A DNA stretch of 64,000 nucleotides from Paenibacillus montaniterrae (GTDB taxonomy: Bacteria > Bacillota > Bacilli > Paenibacillales > Paenibacillaceae): assembly GCF_018403185.1 (NCBI RefSeq), contig NZ_BOSE01000012.1:30194-94193 (forward strand), in the 5' to 3' direction. Position numbers and translations under genes: made by a program. Below the pieces are notes generated by a model. It made no database searches. It was not told the DNA's origin and saw nothing but the letters and a program-made list of their open reading frames with translations. Positions 50,404 through 60,354 of the stretch are shown here, in pieces; the stretch's first letter is position 1; each line of letters opens with the position of its first letter.

Positions 50404-53400
50404 ATGCGGGGAAAGAATAAGCTTTCAGTATTGATCACGATCATGCTGCTGTTGCAATTGGTACTTCCTGTTAATGCAATTCAACAGCAAGCTGCAGCGG
50501 CAACATCAGGACCAGTCGTAAAAACGTTAAGTCCATCGGACAATACGACTAATGTTCCAATCCGGGCAAATTTTAGTGTTACGTTTGATGAAGAAATTGT
50601 AAAGTATGACAATAACAAAAAGATTACGATTCATCGTTATTCCGATAATTCGGTTATTCAATCATTTGCGATGAATTCATCGTATGTCACCGTTTCGGGC
50701 AATACGCTTACGCTTCAAGCAAGCCATATAACATTGGATACTAATACGGAGTATTATATTTTAATCGAAGCTGGCGCGGTGGCCAATACTTCGAACGCTG
50801 CACTGTTTGCGGGAATAAACAGTCCAAGTGCATGGAATTTTAAAACGATTGCAAAAAGCGATGATGTTAGACCAACAGTTTCTTCCACATCTCCAAGCTT
50901 ATGCAGCACATCGGGAACATGCGATAAATCTTTGCCGATTACGACTTCACTTACATTTAATTTCAGTGAGCCGGTCTATGTAGACAGCGGAAGCATCAGC
51001 TTAACGAGCTCGGTTGATAATCGCAGCATTCCGGTAACTTCCTCTGAAATTGTCGGAAGCGGAACAAGAAAAATTACGATAACACCTAATACTGTACTCA
51101 AGCCTGCTACCTTGTATACGTTAACGATTAGCGGCAGCAATATTGTTGATGCTTCGGGGAATAATTACTTGGGAGGCAGCTGGAGATTCAATACGTCTGA
51201 AAGTCCGGTTAAGCTGATTCAGCAAGCGCCGGTTAATGGAGCAACAGGTGTCGGTTTATCCAATAATTTAATTTTGAATTTCGATAAAAAAGTGCAGGCA
51301 AGTTCAAGCAAAAAAATTCAAATTCGAAAAGTTGCCAACAATGAGCTTGTTTTCGATGAGTATGCGAATAGCTCACGCATTTCAATTAATGGCTCCAGTG
51401 TTACGATAAATCCAGGCAGCTTGTCAAGCAACACTTCGTACTATGTAACGATTGAGCCAGGAGCATTTTATGCATCAGGCAAGCCTAAGGATATTTATTA
51501 TGGAATGAGCAATGCTACTGATTGGAGATTCCAGACTGGCTATGGCAATGATACTATACCACCTACGATCAGCACATATTCACCGCAACTAAACAGCACT
51601 GCGGTCGGTGCGGCTGAACGCATTATTTTAACGTTTTCTGAGCCTGTTTTCGCCAACAGCGGCAAGATTGAAATTCGCGAGTATAACTCAGACGCGCTTT
51701 ATCGTTCCATTGATTTGACCTCCAGCAGAGTAACGGGTGGGGGAACAACTCAAATCACCATTGATCCGCATTCCGCTGTTTCTGGTGAACGCGCAAAATC
51801 ATTTACGGTTGGCTCGCGCTATTATGTGTCGATCGGCAATCAAGCGTTCGTAGATGGTGCGGGCAATGCATTTGCCGGCATATCGAATAAAGCTTACAGC
51901 TTCCATGTATCGTCTCAGGAAGCAGGTCCTCAGCTTGTAGCGCTATCTCCAGTTAATTTAAGCACTACAGTAGCTACGGATGCTACGTTCAAATTTACGT
52001 TTGATAAGCCTGTTTTGGTCGATTCCAGCAATAACAAGGCGATGATTTACAGTCTTACAGACGAGGCGATACATGTGGCGGCAACATTAAAGGTGAGCTC
52101 CAGCGATAATAAGGTTGTCGAGCTTATCCCTGCTGCAACGCTTGAGGCTGATAATGACTACTACATCAATATTGAAGCGAATTCGATTTACGACTCGAAC
52201 GGCAATTATTTTATCGGGATCAAAAATCAGTACCAGTGGAAATTTAAAACACTAGGCGGCGATACAACACCACCTGACATTGTTAAAGCAGAAGTTAGTG
52301 GTAATGTGATTCGCCTTGTATACAATGAGCTGTTAAATGAGAAGCAAGTACCATCCCCTGCACAATTTTATGTAACAGTTGCAGGTAATGCGCGCAATGT
52401 AAACAGCGTGAAAATTGAAGGCAATGTTGTGTTTGTCACACTATCCTCAACTGTAAGCAGCTCGCAGCAGGTATTGATTTCTTACAGCAGAAGCAATAGC
52501 AATCAAATTCAGGATTTGACAGGGAATTATGCGCCTGATTTCGCGAACCAAGTCGCGACGAACGGCTTTACCGAGACAAATCCAGTCGTTACATCAAGCA
52601 GCTTTAACGGAAGCACAATTACGCTTACCTTTAGTGAAAACCTGGAAACTATTCATTCGTTGGCATTTACACAATTCTCAGTAACCGTAAATGGGGTAGC
52701 GACCACAATTAGTCGAATATCTCAAAGCAATAACAGCCTGGTATTTACGCTTGGCAACTCCATTGCTTCAGGCTCGGCAGTTGTCGTTCACTATGTGGAG
52801 GGCTTATATCCAATTACAGGCTTGTCCAGCAATAAAGTAGTATCGTTCTCGCATACAGTAGGTACAACTACTGGCGGCGGAGGTGGCGGGAATGTTCCAG
52901 GTGCGCCGGTCATGCAATCTATTTCGCTGTCAGGGGATAAGCTTTATATAAGATATAATAAGTCGATGTCTTCAACCTCCACGCCAGGCACTTATCAATA
53001 TGCAGTGCTAGTTAACGGACGCGCTGCATCGGTAAGATCTGTCGTATTAAGCGGCGATACCGTTGTGTTGACATTGTCAAGCTCGCCGTCAAGCAACGAT
53101 ACCGTTTATGTAACCTATTATGGAACAGGCTCGACGCTGCTGGACAGCGATTATAATGCAGCCGCATCCTTTAACAATATGCTAGCTACGAGCAGCACTA
53201 ATCCAGGAAACGGCAGTAACTCGACAGCTGTTTCCGTACAGGGAGCGATTATAAAAGGCGACACATTGACGCTTAATTTCTCAGGAAATTTGGATGCAAG
53301 CTCAGTTCCTGACGCGAGCAACTTCCTTGTTCGCATATCGGACAATGTGCGCGTTATTTCCAGCATATCGATCGTTGGCTCTCAAGTGATTTTGAAGCTG

Positions 53401-54816
53401 AATACGGCAACTAAAGTTGGTGAAACTGCTACTGTATCTTATTTCAATACGACCGGTACGCTGCGCAGTTCATCAGGCACGGCAGTGAACGGCTTTACGA
53501 ATTTGGCTGTAGCGAATCAAACAACTGTGCTGGATGTATTGACTGATGATTACACCTCTGCAACCAACGGACTGCTCATTAAAACATCAGCGAGCTCCAC
53601 AAGCAGTGATGTATCGCCAGGCGGCTATTCTGCTACGCGCTATACGCTAGTAACTGAAAAGCTTATTACAGCTATTTCTACTTTGACCGATGCGAATATG
53701 ACTAAGGCTCAAATTATATTTGAGGTACCAGCGAGTGAGCGTGCTGCGATTGTAGCGTTGTCTGTGTCGGCATTGGAGTATGCCGAAAGAAAAGGTGACT
53801 TTACCATTGTTGTGAAGCATGGAAATCGCACCTACGAGCTGCCAGTTGCATCTATTAACGTTACAGCAGCTGCAAGAGCTTTAGGCGGCAACTCCGTATC
53901 CAACTACTTGAAGCTAGTACTGGAAGAAGGTGAAACGCCTGCAACAAGCTCGCTTGTAACGGCGATCAACCGCAGCGGAGCAACTATGCTTGAAGGCCCA
54001 TTCTATTATGATGCAGTAATTGTCAATGGCGCTAATTCGGAACCAGCTAAAATCACTGGCAATTTGACGCGTACAATTCAGACGAACCGCAGCTTTACCA
54101 ATAACAACACAGCGGCTGTATTCTACGATGAGGTTGTTGGACAGCTTTCCTATGTACCGACTACTTTCAATAAGTCTGGCTCAGCAACGACCGTAGTGTT
54201 CAAGCGCCCAGGCAATAGTGCGTATGCATTGGTATCCAGCAATAAGCTGTTTAGCGATTCAAGCAATCACTGGGGCTTGAGCTCGATTTCGGTTATGACA
54301 CGCAAATTTATTGCCGACGGTCACAGCTCAACGAACTTTAATCCGAAAACGAACATTACACGTGGCGAATTTGCGACTTACATCGTGCGTGGCTTAGGCT
54401 TGAGCGCCAATAAAGAAGCAGCCAGACAATTTAAGGATGTTAATAGCAATTCTGTTATGGGCGGCTATATTGGAGCAGCAGTTGAATCAGGTATAGTATC
54501 TGGTGTATCGTCTACGTCCTTTGCACCGAATAATTATATTACGAGACAGGATATGGCACTTATGATGATTCGTGCAGCCAACTATGTTGGAATTGATACG
54601 AAGCTGGTGTCTACCGCTGATACCGTCCTAAGCGGCTACAAGGATAAATCCTCTGTCAGCTCTTATGCGAAAACAGGGCTGGCTCAGGCGATTGAAATCG
54701 GCATTATTTCTGGAACGTCATCTACAGCATTGTCGCCTAAAGATAATGCAGAGCGTGTACAAGGGATTATTATGATTCAGCGTCTGCTTGAAAAAGCGGG
54801 ATATTTGCAAAAATAA
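50404..54816 (+). CDS. Giant secreted protein with Ig-like (SbsA-type) repeats and C-terminal SLH domains
   Basis: 1470 aa from ATG 50404 with TGAGGAG at about 50390. Signal peptide about residues 1-33 (cut near NAIQQQAAAA). About five Big_5/SbsA-like domains, each opening with PxVxxxSPxxxxTxVxxxxxxxxxFxxxV (starts near residues 36, 156, 270, 380, 510), then about four units resembling SwmB repeats (each with VSGNVIRLVYNE / ISYS type strands) around residues 620-1040. A linker with a Gly-rich GGGGGGN stretch divides them. A unique beta region follows, then three SLH domains at about 1300-1470 (ITRGEFATYIVRGL, ITRQDMALMMIRAA, AERVQGIIMIQRLL). A close Cys pair sits in LCSTSGTCDK, rare in such proteins. 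A surface-attached adhesin or cell-wall-active scaffold is likely. Confidence 0.83.
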   Translation: MRGKNKLSVLITIMLLLQLVLPVNAIQQQAAAATSGPVVKTLSPSDNTTNVPIRANFSVTFDEEIVKYDNNKKITIHRYSDNSVIQSFAMNSSYVTVSGNTLTLQASHITLDTNTEYYILIEAGAVANTSNAALFAGINSPSAWNFKTIAKSDDVRPTVSSTSPSLCSTSGTCDKSLPITTSLTFNFSEPVYVDSGSISLTSSVDNRSIPVTSSEIVGSGTRKITITPNTVLKPATLYTLTISGSNIVDASGNNYLGGSWRFNTSESPVKLIQQAPVNGATGVGLSNNLILNFDKKVQASSSKKIQIRKVANNELVFDEYANSSRISINGSSVTINPGSLSSNTSYYVTIEPGAFYASGKPKDIYYGMSNATDWRFQTGYGNDTIPPTISTYSPQLNSTAVGAAERIILTFSEPVFANSGKIEIREYNSDALYRSIDLTSSRVTGGGTTQITIDPHSAVSGERAKSFTVGSRYYVSIGNQAFVDGAGNAFAGISNKAYSFHVSSQEAGPQLVALSPVNLSTTVATDATFKFTFDKPVLVDSSNNKAMIYSLTDEAIHVAATLKVSSSDNKVVELIPAATLEADNDYYINIEANSIYDSNGNYFIGIKNQYQWKFKTLGGDTTPPDIVKAEVSGNVIRLVYNELLNEKQVPSPAQFYVTVAGNARNVNSVKIEGNVVFVTLSSTVSSSQQVLISYSRSNSNQIQDLTGNYAPDFANQVATNGFTETNPVVTSSSFNGSTITLTFSENLETIHSLAFTQFSVTVNGVATTISRISQSNNSLVFTLGNSIASGSAVVVHYVEGLYPITGLSSNKVVSFSHTVGTTTGGGGGGNVPGAPVMQSISLSGDKLYIRYNKSMSSTSTPGTYQYAVLVNGRAASVRSVVLSGDTVVLTLSSSPSSNDTVYVTYYGTGSTLLDSDYNAAASFNNMLATSSTNPGNGSNSTAVSVQGAIIKGDTLTLNFSGNLDASSVPDASNFLVRISDNVRVISSISIVGSQVILKLNTATKVGETATVSYFNTTGTLRSSSGTAVNGFTNLAVANQTTVLDVLTDDYTSATNGLLIKTSASSTSSDVSPGGYSATRYTLVTEKLITAISTLTDANMTKAQIIFEVPASERAAIVALSVSALEYAERKGDFTIVVKHGNRTYELPVASINVTAAARALGGNSVSNYLKLVLEEGETPATSSLVTAINRSGATMLEGPFYYDAVIVNGANSEPAKITGNLTRTIQTNRSFTNNNTAAVFYDEVVGQLSYVPTTFNKSGSATTVVFKRPGNSAYALVSSNKLFSDSSNHWGLSSISVMTRKFIADGHSSTNFNPKTNITRGEFATYIVRGLGLSANKEAARQFKDVNSNSVMGGYIGAAVESGIVSGVSSTSFAPNNYITRQDMALMMIRAANYVGIDTKLVSTADTVLSGYKDKSSVSSYAKTGLAQAIEIGIISGTSSTALSPKDNAERVQGIIMIQRLLEKAGYLQK

Positions 54817-54851
54817 GTACTGCGCTGCGTGAGCGCGAACAGCATACTGTT

Positions 54852-54892
54852 AGAATAGCCAGGCTGATCCTAATTAGTCTGGCTATTTTTTG
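54852..54892 (+). terminator. Terminator after the giant SLH gene
   Basis: GAATAGCCAGGCT pairs with AGTCTGGCTATTT (one G-T), then TTTT. Confidence 0.88.
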
Positions 54893-55031
54893 TGGATACA
54901 GAAATAACTTGCCACAATGAAAGAAAAAGGTATAAAATTAGTACCATTAAAGCTAATCTAGCCTTTCTCTCTCTTAATCTATGAATAAAATTACCAATCA
55001 GGGCAACTTTCTATCAATTGGTGTAGTCTAA

Positions 55032-55037
55032 TATAAT
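55032..55037 (+). promoter_or_regulatory. Candidate -10 box for the phosphodiester glycosidase gene
   Basis: TATAAT at 55032-55037, about 32 bases before the ATG. The -35 is poor (TTCTAT at 55009). Confidence 0.35.
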
Positions 55038-55068
55038 AGAGAAAAGAGGTAGGGAGAGAGGTTAATCA

Positions 55069-57762
55069 ATGCGACGCTACACAATCAAGCAATTAATTAC
55101 GAAAAAAAAAGCGGTGATTTTGCTGCTTTCAGGAGTCCTTGTCGTTACCCCTTTGCAATATTTGCTGCCAGCTTCAAAATATGCAGTATCTGACCGTGCG
55201 TATGCGGCAACGGCGGCCAATTCAAAGCTAAAAGCAAATGGGGAAAGTATTATATCATCTGGTGTCCTGCGCAAAGACTATACGTTTTCTACTACGCGCG
55301 GCTCCAAACAAGTATCAACGGCCGTACATGTTTTAGAGGTTGATCTATCAAATCCATACATATCGCTTCAAGCCATTAGCGGTAAAAATGGCGAGGTTGG
55401 TACTCGCACCAATACGATGACGATGGCTAGCAATGCCGGCGCAATAGCAGCCATTAATGGCGATGTATTTAATATGGGGCGCGAAGGCGCGCCGCTAGGC
55501 TCGCAAATTTCGTTTGGCTCACTGGTCGTTAGTCCTTCCTTGTTAAAAGGGATGTATGCCTTTGGTGTATCAAAGGACAAAAAACCAACGATTGATGCTT
55601 ATACCTTTCAAGGGTCGGTAACAGCTAGCAATGGTAGCAGCTTTGATTTGTCGGGCATTAATCAATCCTCCTATAGCTCTGATGTAACAGGAGAAGCCTT
55701 CAGCCATTATAATCGATTGTTTATTTATACGAGCGCATGGGCAGGAGCAGAACGTCCACAAAGCTCAGGCACAACTCCAACAGAAGTGCTGGTAGTTGAT
55801 GGTGTTGTCCAGGAAATTGTAAATAACGGCACCGTATCCAAAGCGATTCCAGAGAATGGCTATATTTTGCGTGGGCATAAGGATGCCGCTCAATTTTTAC
55901 TAGGACTTAAAGTTGGCGATACGATAACGGCTGACTACAGCCTCGTTTCGCAAACGACAAAGCAAAAGGTAGACCCGGCAAGCTTTGAAATGATGGTGAG
56001 TGGACATACGCTGCTGGTGGAAAACGGAAAAGCCTCGAGCTTTTCGCGTGATGTTACAGGGGTTAGCGGCAATTCCTACACCTCTCGTACAGCAATCGGC
56101 TACTCTTCCGACGGTAAAAAGGTATATATGGTTACTGCTGAACGAGCAGGCTCCAATACCGGCTTAAGCTTGAAGGAGCTGCAAACGGTGCTTGTGCAGC
56201 TTGGCGTGCATAAAGCGGTCAATCTCGATGGAGGCGGCTCCACAACGATGGTAGAGCGCAAGCTCGGTTACAGCTCACTTTCCTTGGCGCATTCTACGCA
56301 AGAGAGCTCCATGCGTGCGGTATCAAACGGCATTGGCGTGTTCACGTCAGCTCCGCAAGGCAAATTACATGGCTTCACAATTACAGGTACACAGAAAATG
56401 CTGGTCGGTCAAACCGCTACCTTTAATTTGCGTGCCTACGATAATTACTATAATCCAATAGAAGTGAGCGGCTCGCCAACATGGAAAAGCACGAATAATG
56501 CAGGCTCATTCTCCGGTGATGTATTTACAGCGAAAGCCGCAGGCACAGCCTCGATTCAAGCGTCGCTAGGCTCGGCTAATGCAACCGCCACCTTTGAAGT
56601 GATTGGCAGCGATCAATTGAAGTCGCTCGTATCAACCAGCGGCGTCGGTTCATTGTCAGCAGGTGCGAAGATGCCTGTTTCGCTTAAGGCAACCTTGAAA
56701 AATGGCGATCAGTACACGTTGAATGGTAATGATTTGGCATGGGAATTTATCGGATTCAGTGGTACATTTAAAGATGGGACTATTACTGTAAATTCAATTA
56801 ATAAAGGGGTAACGGCAGGCTATGCCGTCGTCAAATATGGAGATTTGTCTACCATGATCCCGTTTACGAATGAGGTTTCCAGCTCAACAGTAGAAAATTT
56901 CGATAATGTTGGCTACAGCATTACAAGTCAAGTAACGCCTTCCGGCACAACTAAAGGCAGTGCCAAGCTTGTTGCGGGCGCTACCTCCAGCAGCTCGGAT
57001 AAAGCGCTGCAAATTGGCTATGACTTTACAGAAGGAACAGGTACGAAGGCCTCCTACGCCAAGCTTGGCGAAGCGGGACGTACATTAATGACTGGCCTGA
57101 GTGGATTATCGCTTGATGTTTTAGGCGACGGCAGCAACAATTGGCTGCGCGCTGAAATTGTCGATGCGGACAATACGATTCACTATGTCGACTTGGCGAA
57201 ATCCGTCAACTGGACTGGCTGGAAAAATGTGAAGGTAGACATTGACAGCAGTAAAATGAAGGGTGCATTAAAGCTGAGACGGATTTATGTGGTTACACTT
57301 GATTCCAGCAAATCAGGTGTTGCTGCAAGCGGGCAAATTACGATCGATAATATTGTACAGTACGCCAAACAGGCTAATACATCACCGTCTAGCAGCCAGG
57401 TCATTAAATTGATCATTAACAGCAAGCAAGCGACAGTCAATAATAAGGCCGTTACGCTAGAAGTAGCGCCAACCTTGAAGGATGGCTACACGTACTTGCC
57501 GATACGCTTTATTGCCGAGCAGCTTGGTGCAAATGTTAAATACAATAGCAAGAACCAAACTGTCACTGTGCTAAGTGGCAACAATATGCTGGAAATGAAG
57601 CTGAACCAGAAGAGCTATACGCTTAATGGCTCTCGTTATGAATCAGAGGTAGCGCCATTTGTTCAGCAAGGAAGAACGCTAATACCTGTTCGTTTATTTT
57701 CCGAAAAATTAGGATATAAGGTTACTTATAAACATTCAGAACGCAGTATAACCATACAGTAA
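55069..57762 (+). CDS. Secreted phosphodiester glycosidase-family protein with copper-amine-oxidase-N-like C-terminus
   Basis: 897 aa. Signal segment about residues 15-45. Residues about 90-420 form a phosphodiester glycosidase (NAGPA) domain with the hallmark AVNLDGGGSTTMV and GAIAAINGDVFNM. A Big_2-like domain follows (FTITGTQKMLVGQTATFNL), then a carbohydrate-binding-like beta region (about 630-770), and two repeats of the copper amine oxidase N-terminal type at the C-terminus (YLPIRFIAEQLGANVKYN; LIPVRLFSEKLGYKVTY), which often tether proteins to the wall. The substrate could be a sugar-phosphodiester of the wall polymer; this is inference. ATG 55069 with GAGAGAGG. Ends 67 bases before degS. 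Confidence 0.82.
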   Translation: MRRYTIKQLITKKKAVILLLSGVLVVTPLQYLLPASKYAVSDRAYAATAANSKLKANGESIISSGVLRKDYTFSTTRGSKQVSTAVHVLEVDLSNPYISLQAISGKNGEVGTRTNTMTMASNAGAIAAINGDVFNMGREGAPLGSQISFGSLVVSPSLLKGMYAFGVSKDKKPTIDAYTFQGSVTASNGSSFDLSGINQSSYSSDVTGEAFSHYNRLFIYTSAWAGAERPQSSGTTPTEVLVVDGVVQEIVNNGTVSKAIPENGYILRGHKDAAQFLLGLKVGDTITADYSLVSQTTKQKVDPASFEMMVSGHTLLVENGKASSFSRDVTGVSGNSYTSRTAIGYSSDGKKVYMVTAERAGSNTGLSLKELQTVLVQLGVHKAVNLDGGGSTTMVERKLGYSSLSLAHSTQESSMRAVSNGIGVFTSAPQGKLHGFTITGTQKMLVGQTATFNLRAYDNYYNPIEVSGSPTWKSTNNAGSFSGDVFTAKAAGTASIQASLGSANATATFEVIGSDQLKSLVSTSGVGSLSAGAKMPVSLKATLKNGDQYTLNGNDLAWEFIGFSGTFKDGTITVNSINKGVTAGYAVVKYGDLSTMIPFTNEVSSSTVENFDNVGYSITSQVTPSGTTKGSAKLVAGATSSSSDKALQIGYDFTEGTGTKASYAKLGEAGRTLMTGLSGLSLDVLGDGSNNWLRAEIVDADNTIHYVDLAKSVNWTGWKNVKVDIDSSKMKGALKLRRIYVVTLDSSKSGVAASGQITIDNIVQYAKQANTSPSSSQVIKLIINSKQATVNNKAVTLEVAPTLKDGYTYLPIRFIAEQLGANVKYNSKNQTVTVLSGNNMLEMKLNQKSYTLNGSRYESEVAPFVQQGRTLIPVRLFSEKLGYKVTYKHSERSITIQ

Positions 57763-57786
57763 CATTTATAGTTGTTGTCCTGATTG

Positions 57787-57795
57787 TGGTATAAT
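57787..57795 (+). promoter_or_regulatory. Extended -10 promoter of degSU
   Basis: TGGTATAAT (TG at 57787-57788, TATAAT at 57790-57795), with no strong -35. It lies 34 bases ahead of degS. Confidence 0.55.
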
Positions 57796-57829
57796 TTAGT
57801 CAGGAATCATAGATAAAGGAGTACTGGTA

Positions 57830-58972
57830 TTGGTGGATCACCTCTCAGTCGATATTAACCGTATATTTACAAATGCGATACACGTGATGGAAAACAGCAA
57901 GTATCAAATCTACGAGGTGTGTGAGTCAGCTCGTAGTGAACGTACAGCATTGGAAAAAGAGCTCGAGCAAGTGCTGCAGCAGACGGTTCAAGTGATTGAG
58001 CAGGTTGATAAGCTTGAATTGGAATACCGATATGCTCGGATTCGTCTTACAGAGGTAAGCCGTGAGTTTACGAGATATGGAGAGCTGGATATTAAGAAGG
58101 CCTATGAGAAAGCTACTTTAATCCAGCTCCAGCTTGCTACCTTGAGAGAGCAGGAGAAGCATTTAAAATTACGGAGAGATGATCTTCAGTTACGTGTGCG
58201 AAATGTCGAAAAAAATATAGAGCGAGCAGAAAGCATTGCCTCGCAAATGAATGTTGTATTGGAATATTTATCAGGTGATCTGGATAATGTAACGCGCATA
58301 TTGGAATCTGCAAAAAATCGGCAGCTGCTTGGTCTGAAAATCATTTTAGCTCAAGAGGAGGAACGCAAACGCATCGCTCGAGAAATTCACGATGGCCCTG
58401 CCCAATCGCTGGCGAATCTCGTGCTTCGCACGGAGATCGCCGAGCGAATGGCATCCAAAAAGGACTTTGAATTAGTGCGATTGGAGCTGTCCGACTTAAA
58501 GGGGCAGGTTCGTTCTGGCCTTGAAGAGATTCGTAAAATTATTTTCAATTTGCGGCCGATGGCGCTGGATGATTTGGGGTTGATTCCAACCTTGCGCAAG
58601 CTCTCGCAGGATTTTGAGGAAAGAGTCAAAATTCATACGACGTTTGAAGTTTTTGGCAAAGAGGTTCGTTTAAGCTCTTCTATGGAGGCTGCCATTTATC
58701 GTCTTATTCAGGAAGCGTTGTCCAATGTGCAAAAGCATGCATACGCTTCACGAGTGATGATAAATTTAAGCTTTTTCCCTGAAAAGTTAGAAATAAATGT
58801 CAAGGATAACGGTAAAGGCTTTACTCGGAATCCGGGCAAGGATGACCAAACCCATTACGGAATCATTGGCATGTATGAACGCGTAGAATTGCTTGAAGGA
58901 ACAATCGACATTCAATCGGGGGCTGATAAAGGAACAGAGATCACAATTGTCATACCGCTGAAAAATAGTTGA
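57830..58972 (+). CDS. degS: Two-component sensor kinase DegS
   Basis: Cytoplasmic kinase for DegU, controlling exoenzymes, motility and competence. 380 aa, start TTG 57830 with AAGGAGT; GTG 57833 is also possible. Long N-terminal coiled-coil sensor domain (about 1-175) with no membrane helix. Phosphorylated His187 lies in AREIHDGPAQSLANLV; the HATPase has IQEALSNVQKHAYASR and DNGKGF. Two bases before the stop it overlaps nothing; degU begins within 15 bases. Confidence 0.95.
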   Translation: MVDHLSVDINRIFTNAIHVMENSKYQIYEVCESARSERTALEKELEQVLQQTVQVIEQVDKLELEYRYARIRLTEVSREFTRYGELDIKKAYEKATLIQLQLATLREQEKHLKLRRDDLQLRVRNVEKNIERAESIASQMNVVLEYLSGDLDNVTRILESAKNRQLLGLKIILAQEEERKRIAREIHDGPAQSLANLVLRTEIAERMASKKDFELVRLELSDLKGQVRSGLEEIRKIIFNLRPMALDDLGLIPTLRKLSQDFEERVKIHTTFEVFGKEVRLSSSMEAAIYRLIQEALSNVQKHAYASRVMINLSFFPEKLEINVKDNGKGFTRNPGKDDQTHYGIIGMYERVELLEGTIDIQSGADKGTEITIVIPLKNS

Positions 58973-58986
58973 GAAAGGAGATAGTG

Positions 58987-59718
58987 ATGATGAACATGGG
59001 AGAAGGTAGCTATGCTTCTACAGGACCGATTAAAATTCTGCTTGCAGACGATCATCAATTATTTCGAGAAGGCTTAAAGCGTATACTTAATATGGAAGCT
59101 GATCTTGAAGTCATCGGTGAATGTGGCGACGGGATTCAAGTGCTTGAATTTTGCAATCACACGTTGCCTGATATCGTACTAATGGACATTAATATGCCGA
59201 TAGAAACAGGCGTGGTTACAACAGAGCGCTTACGTGATCTGTTTCCAGATGTAAAGGTAATCATTTTATCGATCCATGATGATGAGAGCTACGTATTTGA
59301 GTCGTTGCGCAAAGGAGCAACAGGCTATTTGCTTAAAGATATGGGGGCAGAAGCGTTAGTTAATGCGATTCGTGCTGTTTCCCAAGGCTATTCTTACATC
59401 CATCCGAAAGTGACAGGCAAGCTTATTAATCAGCTGCGACGCATGACTTATCTCGATGAAATTGGTGTGGCTACTAACCAAACATTAGATATTGGCGCTA
59501 CCTATATTCCGCTTGAAGAAAGTCCTTTAACGCGCCGCGAAGCTGAAGTACTGCGCTTGATGGCAGAAGGCAAGAGCAATAAAATGATTGGCGAGCATTT
59601 ATTTATTAGTGAAAAAACGGTAAAAAACCATGTCAGCAGCATTTTACAAAAAATGGAGGTTGATGACCGCACACAAGCAGTTATTAATTCCATCAAGTTT
59701 GGCTGGGTAACGCTTTAA
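58987..59718 (+). CDS. degU: Two-component response regulator DegU
   Basis: DNA-binding partner of DegS. 243 aa from ATG 58987 (ATG 58990 is equally possible; AAAGGAG lies at 58974-58980). Receiver domain IKILLADDHQLFREGLKRIL with phosphoryl Asp67 in VLMDINMP and Lys in YLLKDMG. LuxR-type helix-turn-helix LTRREAEVLRLMAEGKSNKMI at the C-terminus. Coupled to degS. Terminator follows. Confidence 0.95.
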   Translation: MMNMGEGSYASTGPIKILLADDHQLFREGLKRILNMEADLEVIGECGDGIQVLEFCNHTLPDIVLMDINMPIETGVVTTERLRDLFPDVKVIILSIHDDESYVFESLRKGATGYLLKDMGAEALVNAIRAVSQGYSYIHPKVTGKLINQLRRMTYLDEIGVATNQTLDIGATYIPLEESPLTRREAEVLRLMAEGKSNKMIGEHLFISEKTVKNHVSSILQKMEVDDRTQAVINSIKFGWVTL

Positions 59719-59752
59719 TGCTGCAGGCATTGTAGCGATATATGATTCATTC

Positions 59753-59807
59753 AAAATGGTTATGTTATATCTATTCTTTGAATAAGATACGACATAACCA
59801 TTTTTTT
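59753..59807 (+). terminator. Terminator after degSU
   Basis: AAAATGGTTATGT pairs with ACATAACCATTTT, the stem continues inward (ATATCTATT/AATAAGATA), then T run. Confidence 0.92.
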
Positions 59808-59874
59808 GGTCGAAGGAATTGGGTGACCGCATGAATGGGTAGTGCATACAATATGCAAAGAGGAGGGAATGAAG

Positions 59875-60234
59875 ATGATTAGTCTTCTACTTTTTGTTAT
59901 TGGATGCTACGTACTCGCAGCCGTCTCAGTCCATTTATATTATCGAATGTGTCAGCATCAACAAGCAGAAAAGCACTATGTACTGCTGGCCGACCAGCCC
60001 CATGAGCAAATGGAATGGATAATGCGCTCCATGCATTCTTTTTCCAAATGGATGGGCATTCCTGTCCACGTTACCATTGTTCCGTCTGTCCACTGCTATG
60101 AGCTTTCTTTCATGGCTGATCGCTGGAGCAGTCAATGGTTTCCGATTCAAATTAATCAGCAAGCGTCAACACCAGCACATGCTATCGTCGTTGACCTTAA
60201 TAAGGAGCAGGACTTGTGCAAGCTGCCATTCTAA
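59875..60234 (+). CDS. Small membrane protein of unknown function
   Basis: 119 aa from ATG 59875; AGGAGGG at 59861-59867 favours it over ATG 59869. One N-terminal helix (ISLLLFVIGCYVLAAVSVHLYY), then a compact domain rich in aromatic residues (EQMEWIMRSMHSFSKWMGIPVHVTIV). No family recognised. Between degSU and comFA, with its own terminator on each side, so it is probably a single-gene unit. Confidence 0.65.
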   Translation: MISLLLFVIGCYVLAAVSVHLYYRMCQHQQAEKHYVLLADQPHEQMEWIMRSMHSFSKWMGIPVHVTIVPSVHCYELSFMADRWSSQWFPIQINQQASTPAHAIVVDLNKEQDLCKLPF

Positions 60235-60262
60235 TTTATACTAGTCACATAATGAAAACGTG

Positions 60263-60304
60263 AAGCACACGAATCGAGATCAAATCGGTTCGTGTGCTTT
60301 TTTA
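60263..60304 (+). terminator. Terminator before comFA
   Basis: AAGCACACGAA pairs perfectly with TTCGTGTGCTT (inner CGA/TCG adds to the stem), then TTTT. Confidence 0.92.
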
Positions 60305-60354
60305 TTTCAGCTTGTGTTTTTCTGTGAAACAATTAGATTTTGGGAGGGATCAAC

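Noticed and set aside
60305..60354. ComK box ahead of comFA
   Set aside because: No paired AAAA-N5-TTTT boxes with proper spacing are visible.
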